Source: Eukaryota sp. TZLM1-RC (lineage: Eukaryota > Metamonada: BaSk clade). From it: a DNA stretch of 64,000 nucleotides. The notes below the pieces were generated by a model, which was not told the origin of the DNA, searched no databases, and saw nothing but the letters and a program-made list of their open reading frames with translations. How positions within the stretch are numbered: the first letter of the stretch is position 1; each line of letters opens with the position of its first letter. Shown piece by piece: positions 1 through 10,638 of the stretch. The translations under genes and the position numbers were made by a program. The DNA lies in NCBI GenBank assembly GCA_040285825.1, contig JAUPSS010000009.1, positions 744,001 through 808,000 on the forward strand. Reading direction: 5' to 3'.

Positions 1-290
1 TCATTTGAGCTGTTTGATACCTCAGTAGATCTGACATCAATAATAATCATTGATCCAACAAGTCCGGGAACTAGCACATCACCATTGCTGTCACCAAAAG
101 AATTTTTGTCAGATTCATCAACCAGATTTGCAAGCAAAGGTTCTAAAAAAGATTCAATCTGGTAGGACTTAAACATACAATAGAGCTGATCACAAACTGC
201 TTCATGCACTCTTGATCTAAAAGTAATAAATCGATAACAATTAAATAAATGGGTTGGAGTGACAGACTTTCCACATTTACAAATTAAACC
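1..290 (-). mobile_element. LINE family A remnant, endonuclease region
   Basis: The reverse strand carries a broken reading frame for the C-terminal part of a non-LTR retrotransposon polyprotein. Visible parts are the zinc-binding C-x-C..H..C segment with a THLFNC core, then an FRSRVHEAV segment and a G-DVLVPGL segment that matches the restriction-like endonuclease of the larger copy at 2.8-6.3 kb. The element runs off the left edge of the window. A close relative of this piece lies at 9.48-9.64 kb. It is a non-coding relict. Confidence 0.75.
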
Positions 291-319
291 ATGTTTTTGT
301 TTTTGGAAAGAAGTTTCAT

Positions 320-1130
320 TTCGGTGAAATTTGCGTTGAAAACACTCCAACGACAAGTTTTGGAGAAATTGAAAGTCAAGATTTTATTGTTCGACTCAGC
401 ACGGGTAAACAAGAAAATACTGCTTTTGCCAATTTTTTGATTGGCAGTTTTGCTGAATCAATTCCCCAAATTTATGGCTTATTTTGAAATGACGACCAAT
501 GGGACAACTGCAAGGAGAATGTGTTGTTATTGTTGGCCTTGTAATTCGTCCAATGATCTGTTTTGTAAATGTGGAGCTAGTTTGACATTATCACATTTAT
601 TTAATTGCAACAGATTTATTTTTGATCGTTCTACTTTGCATAATGCAGTCACAGATCAAATCCAAGCAATCTGTAATTCCTATCATATTGAATCAATTGC
701 AGAACAATTGTTATGGTCTCTGAGTATAAATGAAAGCCTAAGAGATTCAGAATATGGAAGACAAAGTGCTGATGTAGTTGTGCCCTCATTTGATGATGTT
801 TCGAATGTTTTTGATGTCGTAACAGTGGATGCTTGCAAGAGAGATGCCTTGAGAAATGCAAAATTGATGATTCAGAATTGTACGAAAGGAAAAACTATGC
901 AAATCCTTTAACAGAAGAATGGATGAGCGTTCTGATCATCGTTTGTGGTGAAATCGTATTGTTTTTTTCTATTTTCAAATCAATTCCTAAAATGATTTGG
1001 AAAGCTTTGGTGTCTGTCAGTGCACACTACGAAAACATTGAAAATGTACAATTTGATGGTGTGGAAGCTTGTTTTAAAGATATTGATTTCGAGTTTGCTG
1101 ATTTCAAAAAGGAAATGGATATCTGCTAAT
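320..1130 (+). mobile_element. LINE family C remnant, endonuclease and C-terminus
   Basis: Two overlapping frames (441-911 and 833-1129) plus upstream fragments encode the end of a LINE polyprotein: an IPQIYGL segment, the zinc-binding CKCG..SHLFNC segment, an ADVVVPSFDD..VFDVV endonuclease core and the C-terminal FKSIPKM..VSAHYE tail. The tail is closest to the pieces at 55.7 kb and 56.1 kb, so I place it in family C. At least one frameshift near 860-910 separates the frames. It stops about 50 bp before the start codon of the START-domain gene, in the same orientation. Confidence 0.8.
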
Positions 1131-1179
1131 CTTGATTCTTTTGTTACTTTTCGACCTCAGTGATACACACTGAAGTTCT

Positions 1180-1815
1180 ATGGATATCGATCTCTCAGAA
1201 TTCTGTAACAACAAAGGTAATGAATTAGTAACTCTCTACTCTCGTCCTGACTTCGTCAAGATCAAGGAGAAGCACGGTTCTATTATTTGGTCAAGAGGCA
1301 GCGCAAGCAGTACCATTAAGCAGGTTAAGACCCAAACAATAGTGAACAGATCCGCCGATGCTGTCTTTGAATTCATGAAGGATAGAAAAAACCAAAAACT
1401 GATCGAGAGAAGTGTTACTGAACTGGAAACCCTACGAGAGGAAGAAGTTCCAGCTCACGACAAGGTCAGGGTTGTCAGGACTGTCTATCAATTAAAGTTT
1501 CCATTAAGTGACCGCGAATCTGTTGTTTGTCTCTTTGATGGAAAGGACAAAGTAGAGGGGAAGGATTGTCGGTATTTGGCTGCGGCTTCAGTACCTATCA
1601 AGACTGTTCTTGATCCAAAACATGTTCTTGCAGAGGTTATTGTTTCAGGACATGTGATAGTGCCCATCAATGACAAGATGTGTAAAATCAGTACGATAGC
1701 ACATGTCAACCCTCATGGGAGGATCCCAAAGTTCTTAGTTAATTGGGCAGCTGAGCATAGATTATCTTCTATTACACATCTAAAACAGCTTCTAGAGTCT
1801 AAAATTCCTGAATAG
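1180..1815 (+). CDS. START-domain lipid-binding protein
   Basis: Encodes 211 aa. From about residue 50 to the end the protein follows the StAR-related lipid transfer (START) pattern: a VFEFMKD helix, an LSDRESVVC strand (the family's sDRD-type motif), a short variable strand region, then VIVPIND and a closing HGRIPKFLVNW helix. START proteins bind a lipid or sterol in a hydrophobic cavity and are usually cytosolic or membrane-associated. The size is that of a stand-alone START domain; no signal peptide or membrane segment is visible. The ATG at 1180 is used because the frame is closed upstream and the N-terminus precedes the domain by a normal margin. No intron is needed. The ligand cannot be told from sequence. 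Confidence 0.82.
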   Translation: MDIDLSEFCNNKGNELVTLYSRPDFVKIKEKHGSIIWSRGSASSTIKQVKTQTIVNRSADAVFEFMKDRKNQKLIERSVTELETLREEEVPAHDKVRVVRTVYQLKFPLSDRESVVCLFDGKDKVEGKDCRYLAAASVPIKTVLDPKHVLAEVIVSGHVIVPINDKMCKISTIAHVNPHGRIPKFLVNWAAEHRLSSITHLKQLLESKIPE

Positions 1816-1924
1816 TTTTTGTATCTGTATAGTTTTTGGTTGTTTGTAAATAATACGATACCATCAGTTTTTTTGTAGGTTTCAGTAAGAAAATCAACAA
1901 CCAACTTAAATTGTCAATCATCCA

Positions 1925-2012
1925 AACTCAGCCAAAAAGAATTGACTCGAATTTTTTCCTTCATAAAAGCAACCTAGAGATTATAAAGCAGAAGATGATA
2001 AGGGGACAACGC
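1925..2012 (+). repeat. Dispersed repeat copy 1
   Basis: About 75-85 bp here match 44951-45025 with scattered differences; both contain the string TTAAAGCAGAAG or TATAAAGCAGAAG after a TTTTTCCTTC stretch. No open frame is evident. Both copies lie within 0.5 kb of a tRNA-Asn gene, though in different relative orientations. It may be an old transposon fragment. Apart from this and the LINE tail that follows, I see nothing in the 1816-2485 stretch. Confidence 0.5.
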
Positions 2013-2039
2013 CTTTAAATATTGAGAAATGCAATTCTA

Positions 2040-2145
2040 TTCAGATCAAGATTTTGTAGAGGAAATCTTTTTTCAATGATAGTCGTCCCATTAGTTATGA
2101 ATTTATTTTGTTAAGTGTGCAAATTCAATAAATATTTATTATATA
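2040..2145 (+). mobile_element. LINE family B 3' tail (5'-truncated copy)
   Basis: This piece holds only the last codons and 3' flank of family B. The core CCCATTAGTTATGA followed by TTTTGTTAAGTGTGCAAA recurs at the ends of the longer copies at 36.3-37.4 kb (+) and 47.9-49.6 kb (-). Such very short 3'-end copies are the usual product of abortive target-primed reverse transcription. Confidence 0.7.
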
Positions 2146-2485
2146 TTGTATTACCAAACATTTTGTCAAAAACTCTGCCTGTACTTTGTTTTCACCTCCT
2201 GATTTCACCACCTGTCCTATTTGTCGATAAATACCTAATAAACAATGTATTCAGTTTTTGATTTCATTTGTGTGTTTCATCAGTTGAAAGTCAATTCCAT
2301 CTCCTAGTTGTTCTTCGATAGACCTTTGTTATTATGAAACCTGTAAATGGTTATTAGTGGTGAAGAACATTAGTATAAATTGTGTAAAGAAAAAATCGGT
2401 CCAGAAAAGCCTATATGTGTCAAAGCATTTAAGTTTGGATCCCTAGTAAGTATGGTAAGGTCATCAAGACTGTCGAACAAAATTG

Positions 2486-2558
2486 CTCACTCGGTGAGAC
2501 TCGAACTCACAACCTTTCGATTAACAGTCGAGCGCACTGCCGGTTGTGCTACGAGTGA
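2486..2558 (-). tRNA. tRNA-Asn (anticodon GTT)
   Basis: A full cloverleaf of 73 nt folds on the reverse strand. The acceptor stem is TCACTCG/CGAGTGA, the D stem GCAC/GTGC with a GG-containing loop, the anticodon loop CTGTTAA, the variable loop AGGTT, the T arm GTGAG-TTCGAGT-CTCAC and the discriminator G. The outer anticodon-stem pair (27-43) is a C-A mismatch. A TTTT run follows a few bases downstream, as expected for RNA polymerase III termination. No intron is present. The gene is identical to the one at 44696-44768. Confidence 0.93.
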
Positions 2559-2769
2559 CATCGTTTGTTTTGCGAAAAATTATTGACCCACAGAATATGG
2601 CCACTAAAATTTGGCGTTTCCAACGGTCTTCAAAAATTCGCCTTTATTCTTCGCCCACTATTTATTTTTAAAAATAAAAAAAAACAAAAAAACGCCAGAT
2701 TTATTTCAGAATCGATACTATAAAATTAAACAATAATGTAGTTTTTTTCTTGATAACTAAAGTAACAGC

Positions 2770-5700
2770 ATCATAATTTTTTTGTATTAATTTTATTTTT
2801 ATTCAAAACCTATAAAACAACATCTAAAAATCCATCTCTCCCAAAACAAAAACACTATATGCAACTTTCTCATAGTGAGATCCAAGAGAGGGCAAAGCAT
2901 CAGAAACCATCTTCAACATCCCCTTAAAAATAGAAAACACAATTCTATTTTGCCAAAACAATCTGTTGAAACTTCTGTTAGTTCTTCTCTGTACAATCAT
3001 TTCAAAATCTTCCAAAAAACGTAAAGCCGTTGGTGCAAGTGAACCAAAAAGGGAAAATACAAATGGATACAAATTGTATTTTGCATGCTGTAGACTGGCC
3101 AATTTGGACAAAGGTTCATTGTATTTTTTGAATTTAAAATTTTCAGCATTTGAAAGGGGATTAAGAATTTCAGGATTAACTAGCCTTTCATTTGAGGCAT
3201 TACAAGGATCAACAGACATAACATCCAATAAAATGAAACTTCCATCTAATCCAGGTAATATAACATCACCTCTATTATTCTTATGAAAATCATCTTCAGC
3301 ATCAAACAGATTTGACAACAGAGGTTCCAAGAAGGATTCAATTCTATGAGATTTACACATACAATATAACTGGTCTCTTACAGCATCATGAACCTTGCTT
3401 CTAAAAGTAATAAAATGTTTACAATTTAACAAATGAGTAGTTGTAATTTCTCGAGAACATTTACAAATTAAATTATGAGGTAAATTATCAGGCCAGATAA
3501 AGGAACGAAATCTCATATTCAGAGTCCAAGCAGAATCGGATAAGAGAGTACCATAAACTTGTGGAATTGTTGTTACTAAGGCAGAAGAAGTACTGTCGCA
3601 CATATCTTGTAAAAGATTTGCAAAAGCGGGATTTTTTTTTCTTGGCCAAGCCAAGTCTAACATCAAAATCCAAGCTTTCAAAAATCTTTGACAATTTTTG
3701 TTGAAGCTTTTTACAGCAAAACTGTAAATTAAAATGAGATCGGTTTGGAATTTCTTGAATTGATTGAGGAAAACATTTGGTCCAAATTTGTGGCGGCAAT
3801 TTTTCAAGTTCACAAGTTAACTCATACAAATAGGGACTGCAATTGGGAACTAACAGATGAGAATCATCAGGAAATCTACGAGAAAATTCATAAATAAAAT
3901 TTTTGCCACCACCCAAGAATGCTGATTGACACAAAATTGAAGACTTAGTAAATCCAATACCACCCAAATTTGCTGAAGAAAATAAATGGCTTTTCAACAT
4001 TCCTGGTTCTACATCCAATAAATCAGCAAAAAATTCTGTTCTCAATGAATTAAAAGAACGACAAAAATCTAATGCTATGGAAGGAGCACAAGATCTCAAA
4101 ATGTGGGTTATTCTCCCAGTGTAGCAAATTTTAAGCATGAATAATTTAATATGTTTTTCTATATCTAAAGAAGAAATTGAATCAAGTTCAATTTTCATTT
4201 TTTCCAAAATGACTTGTAATTCATTATGAATTTGAGGCACGTTTCCTAACCAACAACCAAGGAACTTAAGAGCATCACTACTTTAATTAGTAAAAGGGAC
4301 AATAGAATCGTTTATCACGAGGTGTTGAGCAGAAGAGCCAATCAGAAGGCATTTGCTGGCATTAAGATGAAGCCCAATATTTTCATATGAATCGGCAATT
4401 TCTTGAGCAACCAATTCTAGTAAATCAAATGAACCAATCAAGGATATACCATCCATATAAGCAACTATTTTTATAGAAGGGTATTTTTGCTTAATGATAT
4501 TTAAAGTTTTGTGAATAGCTAAACAAAACAATAATGGGCCTAAAGGATCACCTTGCTTCACCCCAGAAGATGATTTAAGACCAAATGAACTAAAAATTAA
4601 ATCTGATTCTTTCCCATAACAATGGTAGAAAAAACTCGATAGCTCAAAAAAATCAGATTTAATAACTTCAAAAATTGCTTCTCGCTTTACAGAATTAAAA
4701 GCATTTTTAAAGTCGAGATTAAAAATAAAATTATTTTCCTCTGCATTAAAAAAGGTATCAGAGGCAATAGCAGCAACTGAAGCACCATCAATAGTTTTGA
4801 TTCCAAATTGATGAGGATTCAAAAATGTAGAAGCTTTGTCTTTGACACGATCGAAGACAATTGATGCCAGCAAACGAGAAAGAGATTCACCAACAGCAAT
4901 TGGACGTATTCCATCAGGTTTGATTCCGTTTCCAGGCTTTACTAAAGCAATCAGACGTGCAGCGAGTAATTCAAATGGAGGATTAATTTTCAAAACAATT
5001 AATTGTTGAAAATAATGGGCTAGATCATCAGCAATTTCGGGAGCACTGGAACACGCTATTTTTAAGAGATCAAAAGAAATTCCAGATGGGCCTGCTGCTT
5101 TCCCCTTTGGTAATTTTTGAATAGCTTTAAGAACTTCAATTGCAGTAATGGGATTTTCAATCCAAAAAGGACACACATCAGGTTTGCTGCACTTGAAATT
5201 TTCTTGAGGATGCAACTTTTGAAGTTTTTCAAGGGTATCAGAGTTTGCATCAGCCAAAGAAGAGGAAAACAAGGACTGCTTTGCAGCACCATAACGACCA
5301 CGTAAACACAATTTTCGGCAAATTTTTGATTTTACAATTTTTCTATTTCCAAATTTTTTCTTGAAACAATTTTTGTTTTTTCGAGCAAAATATTTCCAGA
5401 AGGATGAAATATTCCACTTATTATTTTTCAATTCATAAGTAAAATTTTTCATTTCCATTGAGAAGGCGATTGTGCTGGCGGGGCTAATTTCTACTGGGAT
5501 CCGGATCAGGGGTCTTACGGTATCAACGGCTTTACAATTCGTACAAAACAGAAGTTTTCGACCATTTCTTGAATCTGCAACATCTTTTTTGCAAAATGGA
5601 CAACAAAAATTACTGTTTTCAGAAGGGGAAGATGAGTGAGCACTAGAAGCATTTAAATGTTGATCGTCAGAAACATTATTTTCAGCACCTTTCACATCGG

Positions 5701-6300
5701 CATCAGCTGGAACAGAACATTCGAGAATTTGTTGAGCAGATTTTAATTCAATTTCTCTTTTTTGTTTTTCAGGACATGTTCTCGAATTATGACCACTGAT
5801 ACCACAAATCGAACATTTTTTAGAACCTTTTAATGGCAGTGGTTTCATTTTTTCAGTTCTTTCTATTTTGTCAATTTGTGAGTTAAAAGTAGAAATAGAC
5901 TTTTGACTTTTTCCAGTTTCAGCTGGAGAAAACAATTTTCGAGAAACGGAGTTGTTAGTAGAACGCGCAACAGAACGTAAGGAACGTAATGGTGGTTTTT
6001 GTGTGTTGTTTCCGGTACAATGATCAGTTTTTGAATTGAAATTTTTTTGAGAAAAATTTCGAGCATAGCTTGCGTTGTGGGGAGAGTGGTTAAGTGAAGG
6101 AGATGAGCTTGTTCTGACTGGTAGAATCTTTGCTTGGGCGTTCCAATCAGTATCAGAGTCACTATCAGCCAAAGGCATCGTTTTGACAGAGAAATAGTAC
6201 GACTTGGACGCCTTGACAGAAAGTGAAATATGAAAGAGTTGACTAAGGGAGGGAAAAAAGTGAACAAATTGAAGACAATAATCAGAATTTGATTGACCAT
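2770..6300 (-). mobile_element. LINE family A, nearly full length, restriction-like endonuclease type
   Basis: The most complete non-LTR retrotransposon of the window. Read on the reverse strand it contains an N-terminal CCHC zinc knuckle, a Cys-rich ribbon, a reverse transcriptase, a zinc-binding segment and a restriction-like endonuclease, then an A-rich 3' flank without a long poly(A). Its 5' end lies head to head with, and within about 35-70 bp of, the start codon of the sulfatase-superfamily gene. I could not fix the exact ends or a target-site duplication. The 3' region matches 46360-46740 (-) and 53850-54850 (+). Confidence 0.85.
2824..6178 (-). pseudogene. LINE A polyprotein, inactivated
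   Basis: Starting from the ATG at 6178, the frame encodes a zinc knuckle (CSICGISGHNSRTC), a CPFC..FCTNC ribbon, and reverse transcriptase motifs KAAGPSGI, RPIAVG, LDFKNAFNSV and GVKQGDPLGP. The catalytic box reads YMDG (about 4448-4459) where related copies at 49.6 and 57.8 kb have YMDD, so one metal-binding aspartate is lost. A TAA at 4283-4285 interrupts the thumb in frame. A frameshift in a T/A run near 3640 separates the last part, which has CKC..THLLNC and RGDVILPGLDG..LLDV, the D-x13-D core of a restriction-like endonuclease as in R2/R4-type elements. The copy cannot encode an active protein as written. Confidence 0.85.
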
Positions 6301-6333
6301 CTTTCAATTAAATTGATTCTGTTGTTGTGGGGG

Positions 6334-8790
6334 ATGTATTTATCCAGAACCTCGCCACCAGGACTTCGCTTTACATCAAGGATCAAACGTTTGGTTCGTT
6401 GTTGTACGACTTACTTGGATAAACATCAACATGCACTATTCATTCCCATACTTTATGCTGTCATTATTTACCGTGTCATTGTTTCCTCTCTGTGTTTCAA
6501 GTTCATGTTTGGCAGTGGCGCTGGACCCAAAAAGCACTTAAACACGTTTGTTTTGTTACTACCTTTTCTCAAATCTTTGACTGTCACACTATCTCTGTAC
6601 GTCTGCTTCTTTGCTATTCTTTCCTTAACAACTGCATTTCTTCGCTCTCAAACCAAACGTTCCAAATCTCCTAAATCCACCCTCCTTATCTTCTATCTTG
6701 TCTTATACTCCATTTCTCTTTTCATTCTGTGCATCCCCATTGCTGATTTAATCTTCAACCTCACATCTGGTGAGAAACTTACCCCTTCTACCATCAAGGC
6801 TTACATTACTTCAAGTACAGGAGGAAATCCCTTTTCAATCATAATTGATAGTTTGACCGTCTCCAAAACCTTGGTACCTAAAGTTTATAAAAGAATGCTA
6901 AACTTGATAATTAAATCATTTATTTCTATTTTAATTATAAGTTTTTTAATTGTTTTCCTTCGCTTCAAAATGCCAAATTTAACTAAAAGAATTAACAAAG
7001 TATCTGTTCGATCATTTTTAGCTATCAGTGTCCTTTGTTTTTTGATCCTCTTGACCCCCATGACACGTGAGCAAATTTCATCTTTTGACCCTGTAGTGAA
7101 GTCCACAAAGAGTATAGATTTATTTTTCTTTTTTAAGCCACCTATTTACCCCAAAAACCAAGTAGACAAAGATTTAAATTTATTAAGAACTTTGTTTCCT
7201 TTACCAGAAAATGAGTATTGGATTTCAAATGATTATCCACTAGTGCATGGAAATTTAGAAAAATATTGTCAATTTAATTCAAAAGACCAGAAATGCATTG
7301 GTGAAGAATTCAATCAAACCCCCAATCAAGCTCAATCAGAAACCTACGACATTTTCGTAGTTATGTGGGAGTCACTCAGTGGAAACATTATTTCATTAAA
7401 TAAAAACAAATTCATCTCTACCACTCCCCATTTAGATAAACTAATTAAAGATCATGGTGTTTTTTACCAAAACTTAGTTTCTAATGGTTGTCCTACTTCA
7501 AATGCTTTCTGGTCATTTATTAATATGGGCTGGCCTTTATCTCATGGTAATACAATCATCGACACACTCGGGAAGGAGTTTGATTCAATCTATCACGTGA
7601 TAAAGAGATCACCTGCCAATTATTTCACTTCGTTTCTATCTGCTAGTAGTCCTAGGTATTCTCGATTGATTGATTGGTTACGTCGAGCAAATGTCGATGA
7701 TGTGTATTTTAAATACAAGAATCATGGTAGTGATGCTGAACAGGTGATTCCAATGGGTGAAAGATTTGCTCGTATTTGGAATAATGATCGAATTTTAGTG
7801 GAGCAGTTTAAGGAAAAAATGAAATCTTTTGACAAGCAATTACGAGGTAAATCACCTATTTTCAGTTGGCTAATGTCTATCTCCTCTCATGCACCGTACA
7901 CAACCTTTGATACTGTGAGGAATGTTGGAAGTGAAGTACCTGACGATAAAGCGGAAAGGTACATTAGAGCCATTAGATATGCTGATGAACATTTAATTAA
8001 GAATTTAGTTGATTATTTAAAGTCTAGGAAAAGAGCAAAGAATACAATATTAGTAGTTCTTGGGGATCATGCAGCTTATAAGAGCGGGCTAAATACCCAC
8101 TGTGAGGGTTGTCCACAACAACCATTTGATGGAGATCAAACCTTTTTCACTAGTGGAGCCATTGCTTTCTTTGGTAATGATAAAGAGAGGGAAAGTTTAG
8201 GGTTACCTCCACCTGGAACTATTGATACCAGACCTGTTTCGGCTCTAGATATTACTGACACTATTATTAAGTTGTCTGGATCTCAAACGGCGACTCATAC
8301 CCTTGGAAGGAGCCTCTTAAACCCTCAAAATGACACTCTTTCTCGTCATTCGCTCTCCCTTATATCAATGGGAGGTGAACTTAACTCGGCTAATCGTATA
8401 GTAAGATCAGATTGGAGTGGGGTTGGTGTGGTTACTTTGAAGCAATCAAGACCTTCCTATATTTTTGAAAATGTCTTGGATGAGCAGAATGATATGGGTC
8501 AATATATAATTAGATTGAACAATTTTTATAATCATTTAGTATCCACAGACGCCATTTGGCATACTGATTTCGCTTTAGATCCAAAAGAACATCCTCAACT
8601 CGACCTTCCCCCTCCAAAGCCAAGTTTTGAACCTACTCCGCCTATTTTTTCTTTGTTTTTGGTTATCTTGGTTTTAATTTCTGTGGTTGATTTGATAGTA
8701 TTTGTGTGGTGTAGAGCAGGCAAAAGAGTTAATTTTGTGCTAGACAAGTTGGTTGAAATCGAAGGATATGAACTTGATTGGGTGGTTTAA
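6334..8790 (+). CDS. Membrane-anchored LtaS/sulfatase-superfamily hydrolase or transferase
   Basis: Encodes about 818 aa from the first ATG (6334); the frame is open further upstream only from a TTG. About five hydrophobic segments fill residues 30-250 and one more lies near the C-terminus. Between them is an alkaline phosphatase/sulfatase-superfamily domain laid out like lipoteichoic acid synthase and phosphoglycerol transferases: a metal-binding Glu in MWESLSG (about E346), a Thr/Ser in NGCPTS as likely nucleophile (about T388), SSHAPY (about H519) and LGDHA (about D578, H579). This predicts transfer or hydrolysis of a phospho- or sulfo-ester outside the cytosol or in the secretory lumen; the substrate is unknown. 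LtaS-like enzymes are best known from bacteria, so transfer is possible. Base use resembles the neighbours. No intron is seen. The promoter must be very short or lie in the adjoining LINE. Confidence 0.8.
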   Translation: MYLSRTSPPGLRFTSRIKRLVRCCTTYLDKHQHALFIPILYAVIIYRVIVSSLCFKFMFGSGAGPKKHLNTFVLLLPFLKSLTVTLSLYVCFFAILSLTTAFLRSQTKRSKSPKSTLLIFYLVLYSISLFILCIPIADLIFNLTSGEKLTPSTIKAYITSSTGGNPFSIIIDSLTVSKTLVPKVYKRMLNLIIKSFISILIISFLIVFLRFKMPNLTKRINKVSVRSFLAISVLCFLILLTPMTREQISSFDPVVKSTKSIDLFFFFKPPIYPKNQVDKDLNLLRTLFPLPENEYWISNDYPLVHGNLEKYCQFNSKDQKCIGEEFNQTPNQAQSETYDIFVVMWESLSGNIISLNKNKFISTTPHLDKLIKDHGVFYQNLVSNGCPTSNAFWSFINMGWPLSHGNTIIDTLGKEFDSIYHVIKRSPANYFTSFLSASSPRYSRLIDWLRRANVDDVYFKYKNHGSDAEQVIPMGERFARIWNNDRILVEQFKEKMKSFDKQLRGKSPIFSWLMSISSHAPYTTFDTVRNVGSEVPDDKAERYIRAIRYADEHLIKNLVDYLKSRKRAKNTILVVLGDHAAYKSGLNTHCEGCPQQPFDGDQTFFTSGAIAFFGNDKERESLGLPPPGTIDTRPVSALDITDTIIKLSGSQTATHTLGRSLLNPQNDTLSRHSLSLISMGGELNSANRIVRSDWSGVGVVTLKQSRPSYIFENVLDEQNDMGQYIIRLNNFYNHLVSTDAIWHTDFALDPKEHPQLDLPPPKPSFEPTPPIFSLFLVILVLISVVDLIVFVWCRAGKRVNFVLDKLVEIEGYELDWVV

Positions 8791-9029
8791 ATCCGCTTCT
8801 CAAGAAGATACTTTTTGGTTGGTTTTCACTTGGTTTTCGAGTGGAATGTACTGCTTCGATACTGGAGCTGCAGGGGTTTGTGGTTGTGAAGCTTTACTCT
8901 TGTCTATATGGTATTTCTTCACTTTGCGAAAAATTGAAATATCTGAAGTTTTCCTGAAAATTTGCAAGCGAGTCTAAACCGATCAATCCTTAATCTTCGT
9001 TTTTTGTTTGAAATAAAAATATCACCATC

Positions 9030-9120
9030 TTCCCAGTTAAATTGTATGAACATTTGGATTATGAAGTAAGACTTGGCTTGTCCAAAACTGAAAAATCCAC
9101 TTTCTAAATATTTAAGTTGT
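9030..9120 (+). mobile_element. LINE family A fragment
   Basis: Short piece matching 41700-41800: the frame contains the DYEVRLGL motif before a stop. It is one of the small dead LINE scraps that fill the space between the sulfatase-superfamily gene and the LTR array. The 240 bp before it (8791-9029) hold nothing I recognise. Confidence 0.6.
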
Positions 9121-9134
9121 TTTTTAATAAATTC

Positions 9135-9640
9135 TTAAAACACTAAAAATCTATTCCTTCCAACTCGATGTCCATCAACCTTTTCTTCATAATTTCTTCA
9201 ACTGATAACAACAAACTAGAAACTAGACTGTGTATGCCCTTGGAAATAGAAATTAAAATCTTTTTTGCAATAAAGTTTGATCATAAATTCTGCTGGTTCT
9301 TTATTTGACAATTATAGAAAAGTCATCTACGAAAGATAAAGCTGTTTCACCCAAGATTCCAAATAGAAAAGTGAGCAATGACATTCAAGATAATGCGTAA
9401 GCGAGTCCAAAATTTTCAAGTATGGTTGAAAAATCATCATCAATTTGAACCTTTTAACCTTTCAGCTTTACGTAATGGTGAGTTATAAGATTGTGCCAGT
9501 TTTTCATTTGAGCAATTTGTTACATCAGTAGATCTGACGTCAATATTGATCATTGATCCATCAACATGGGACCAAAATGTCTGCGCAGCTATCATCAAAA
9601 GAAATTCTGTCAGAGTCAAAATTTGTCAAACAATAGACAG
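9135..9640 (-). mobile_element. LINE remnant, C-terminal region
   Basis: On the reverse strand, broken frames resemble the LINE C-terminus (an EEIMKKRLMDIE..-like end) and, at 9480-9640, the same endonuclease region as window positions 1-130, with shared strings such as CAGTAGATCTGAC. There are many stops. It is an old copy related to the one at the left edge. Confidence 0.6.
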
Positions 9641-10540
9641 AAACAACAACAATTCTTCAGGCTGTTTAGTTGTAATTACAACCATGAGCGGAGCTGATAT
9701 TGAAGAATACTTTTGATAATGTATCAAACAAAAAATTACAAACCCAAATAATTGAAAATTAATCTAAAGTTGGACACGACATTGCCTTAACAACACGTCA
9801 CCTCAAGCCGTGACGTCACCAAAAAAAGCCGTTGTTGCCTTATTTTGATAGCTGCTCTAAGAAAATGTCGTGCTTTGTCAATTTACCAATTCACATGCGT
9901 AAATTTGATCAAAGATAGATAAAAAACTATGAAGAAACACAAAGTGAATCAACTATAGAAATGTAACAGAAATAAAAAAATATACTAATTTATATAGAAT
10001 ATTGATTGTTTAATGATTCCTGAAACAAGAACCGATCTATTTTGAGTTCTTCAAACTTAAATTAACATACAACTTAAGGCCAGTATGATGCATATCTCTG
10101 CAGTTTGAGGTGATCAATTCCAAAATGAATTGTCGAAAGGAGGACCTTTAGAATGCATTAAGATGTAGCTAAGCTTTGAATCACCATTTAGGAAGATGGA
10201 TTGTGATTGCTTTTCGTTTCATTGAAACAATTTTATCTCTATTGAAAGCCTCCGGATAATAAAAATTGGCGACAATTACTTCCAATACTTACATTAATTA
10301 AATTTTTTAATTACATTACTTTTTTGTTTAGAATATGAAACAACTGTTGTCATAGAAATTCAATCAGGTTTGTCTGATGTAGAGTCAGATTATGGTTGTA
10401 GTTTTTGTTCAATCTTCTTTACAAATACTTGATAATATATATTGTATTAATTTTTCATAATTGCAGGAACTTTGCACTATATGTGTTTCGTCACGTGGAA
10501 TTCACAATCCTTTTGATGTTTCTTGTCGTTGCTTGACTTT
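9641..10540. other. Intergenic, nothing recognised
   Basis: This stretch is AT-rich with stops in all frames. A CRE-like TGACGTCA palindrome sits near 9810-9820 but has no gene to serve that I can see. The last bases before the array (10541-10544) are CAAT, the left copy of its target-site duplication. Confidence 0.6.
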
Positions 10541-10544
10541 CAAT
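10541..10544. other. Target-site duplication, left copy
   Basis: CAAT directly precedes the first LTR and recurs directly after the last LTR at 30803-30806. A 4-bp duplication is within the usual 4-6 bp range for LTR retrotransposon integrases. It indicates that the outer borders of the 20-kb block are the borders of one integration. Confidence 0.75.
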
Positions 10545-10596
10545 TGTTGTTGTTACTGATTAACTATCTTGCTAGACAGATGAGGAATTTACATGA

Positions 10597-10604
10597 TGAC
10601 GTGG
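10597..10604 (+). promoter_or_regulatory. CRE/bZIP-like site TGACGTGG in the LTR
   Basis: TGATGACGTGGCAC occurs once per LTR and is conserved through the array, and also in the LTR scrap at 46.8 kb (as GTGATGACGTGGTAC). It resembles ATF/CREB-type bZIP sites. A role in LTR transcription is inference from position only. Confidence 0.4.
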
Positions 10605-10632
10605 CACTTGTTCAAAAACAAGTATTTTTATT

Positions 10633-10638
10633 AATAAA
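10633..10638 (+). promoter_or_regulatory. Candidate polyadenylation signal in the LTR
   Basis: AATAAA about 50 bp before the LTR end, in all copies. The position fits the R-region signal of an LTR transcript. It is inferred from the motif only. Confidence 0.4.

Noticed and set aside
8753-8977. 74-codon forward ORF overlapping the end of the sulfatase-superfamily gene
   Set aside because: Overlaps the coding end in another frame, no recognisable content.
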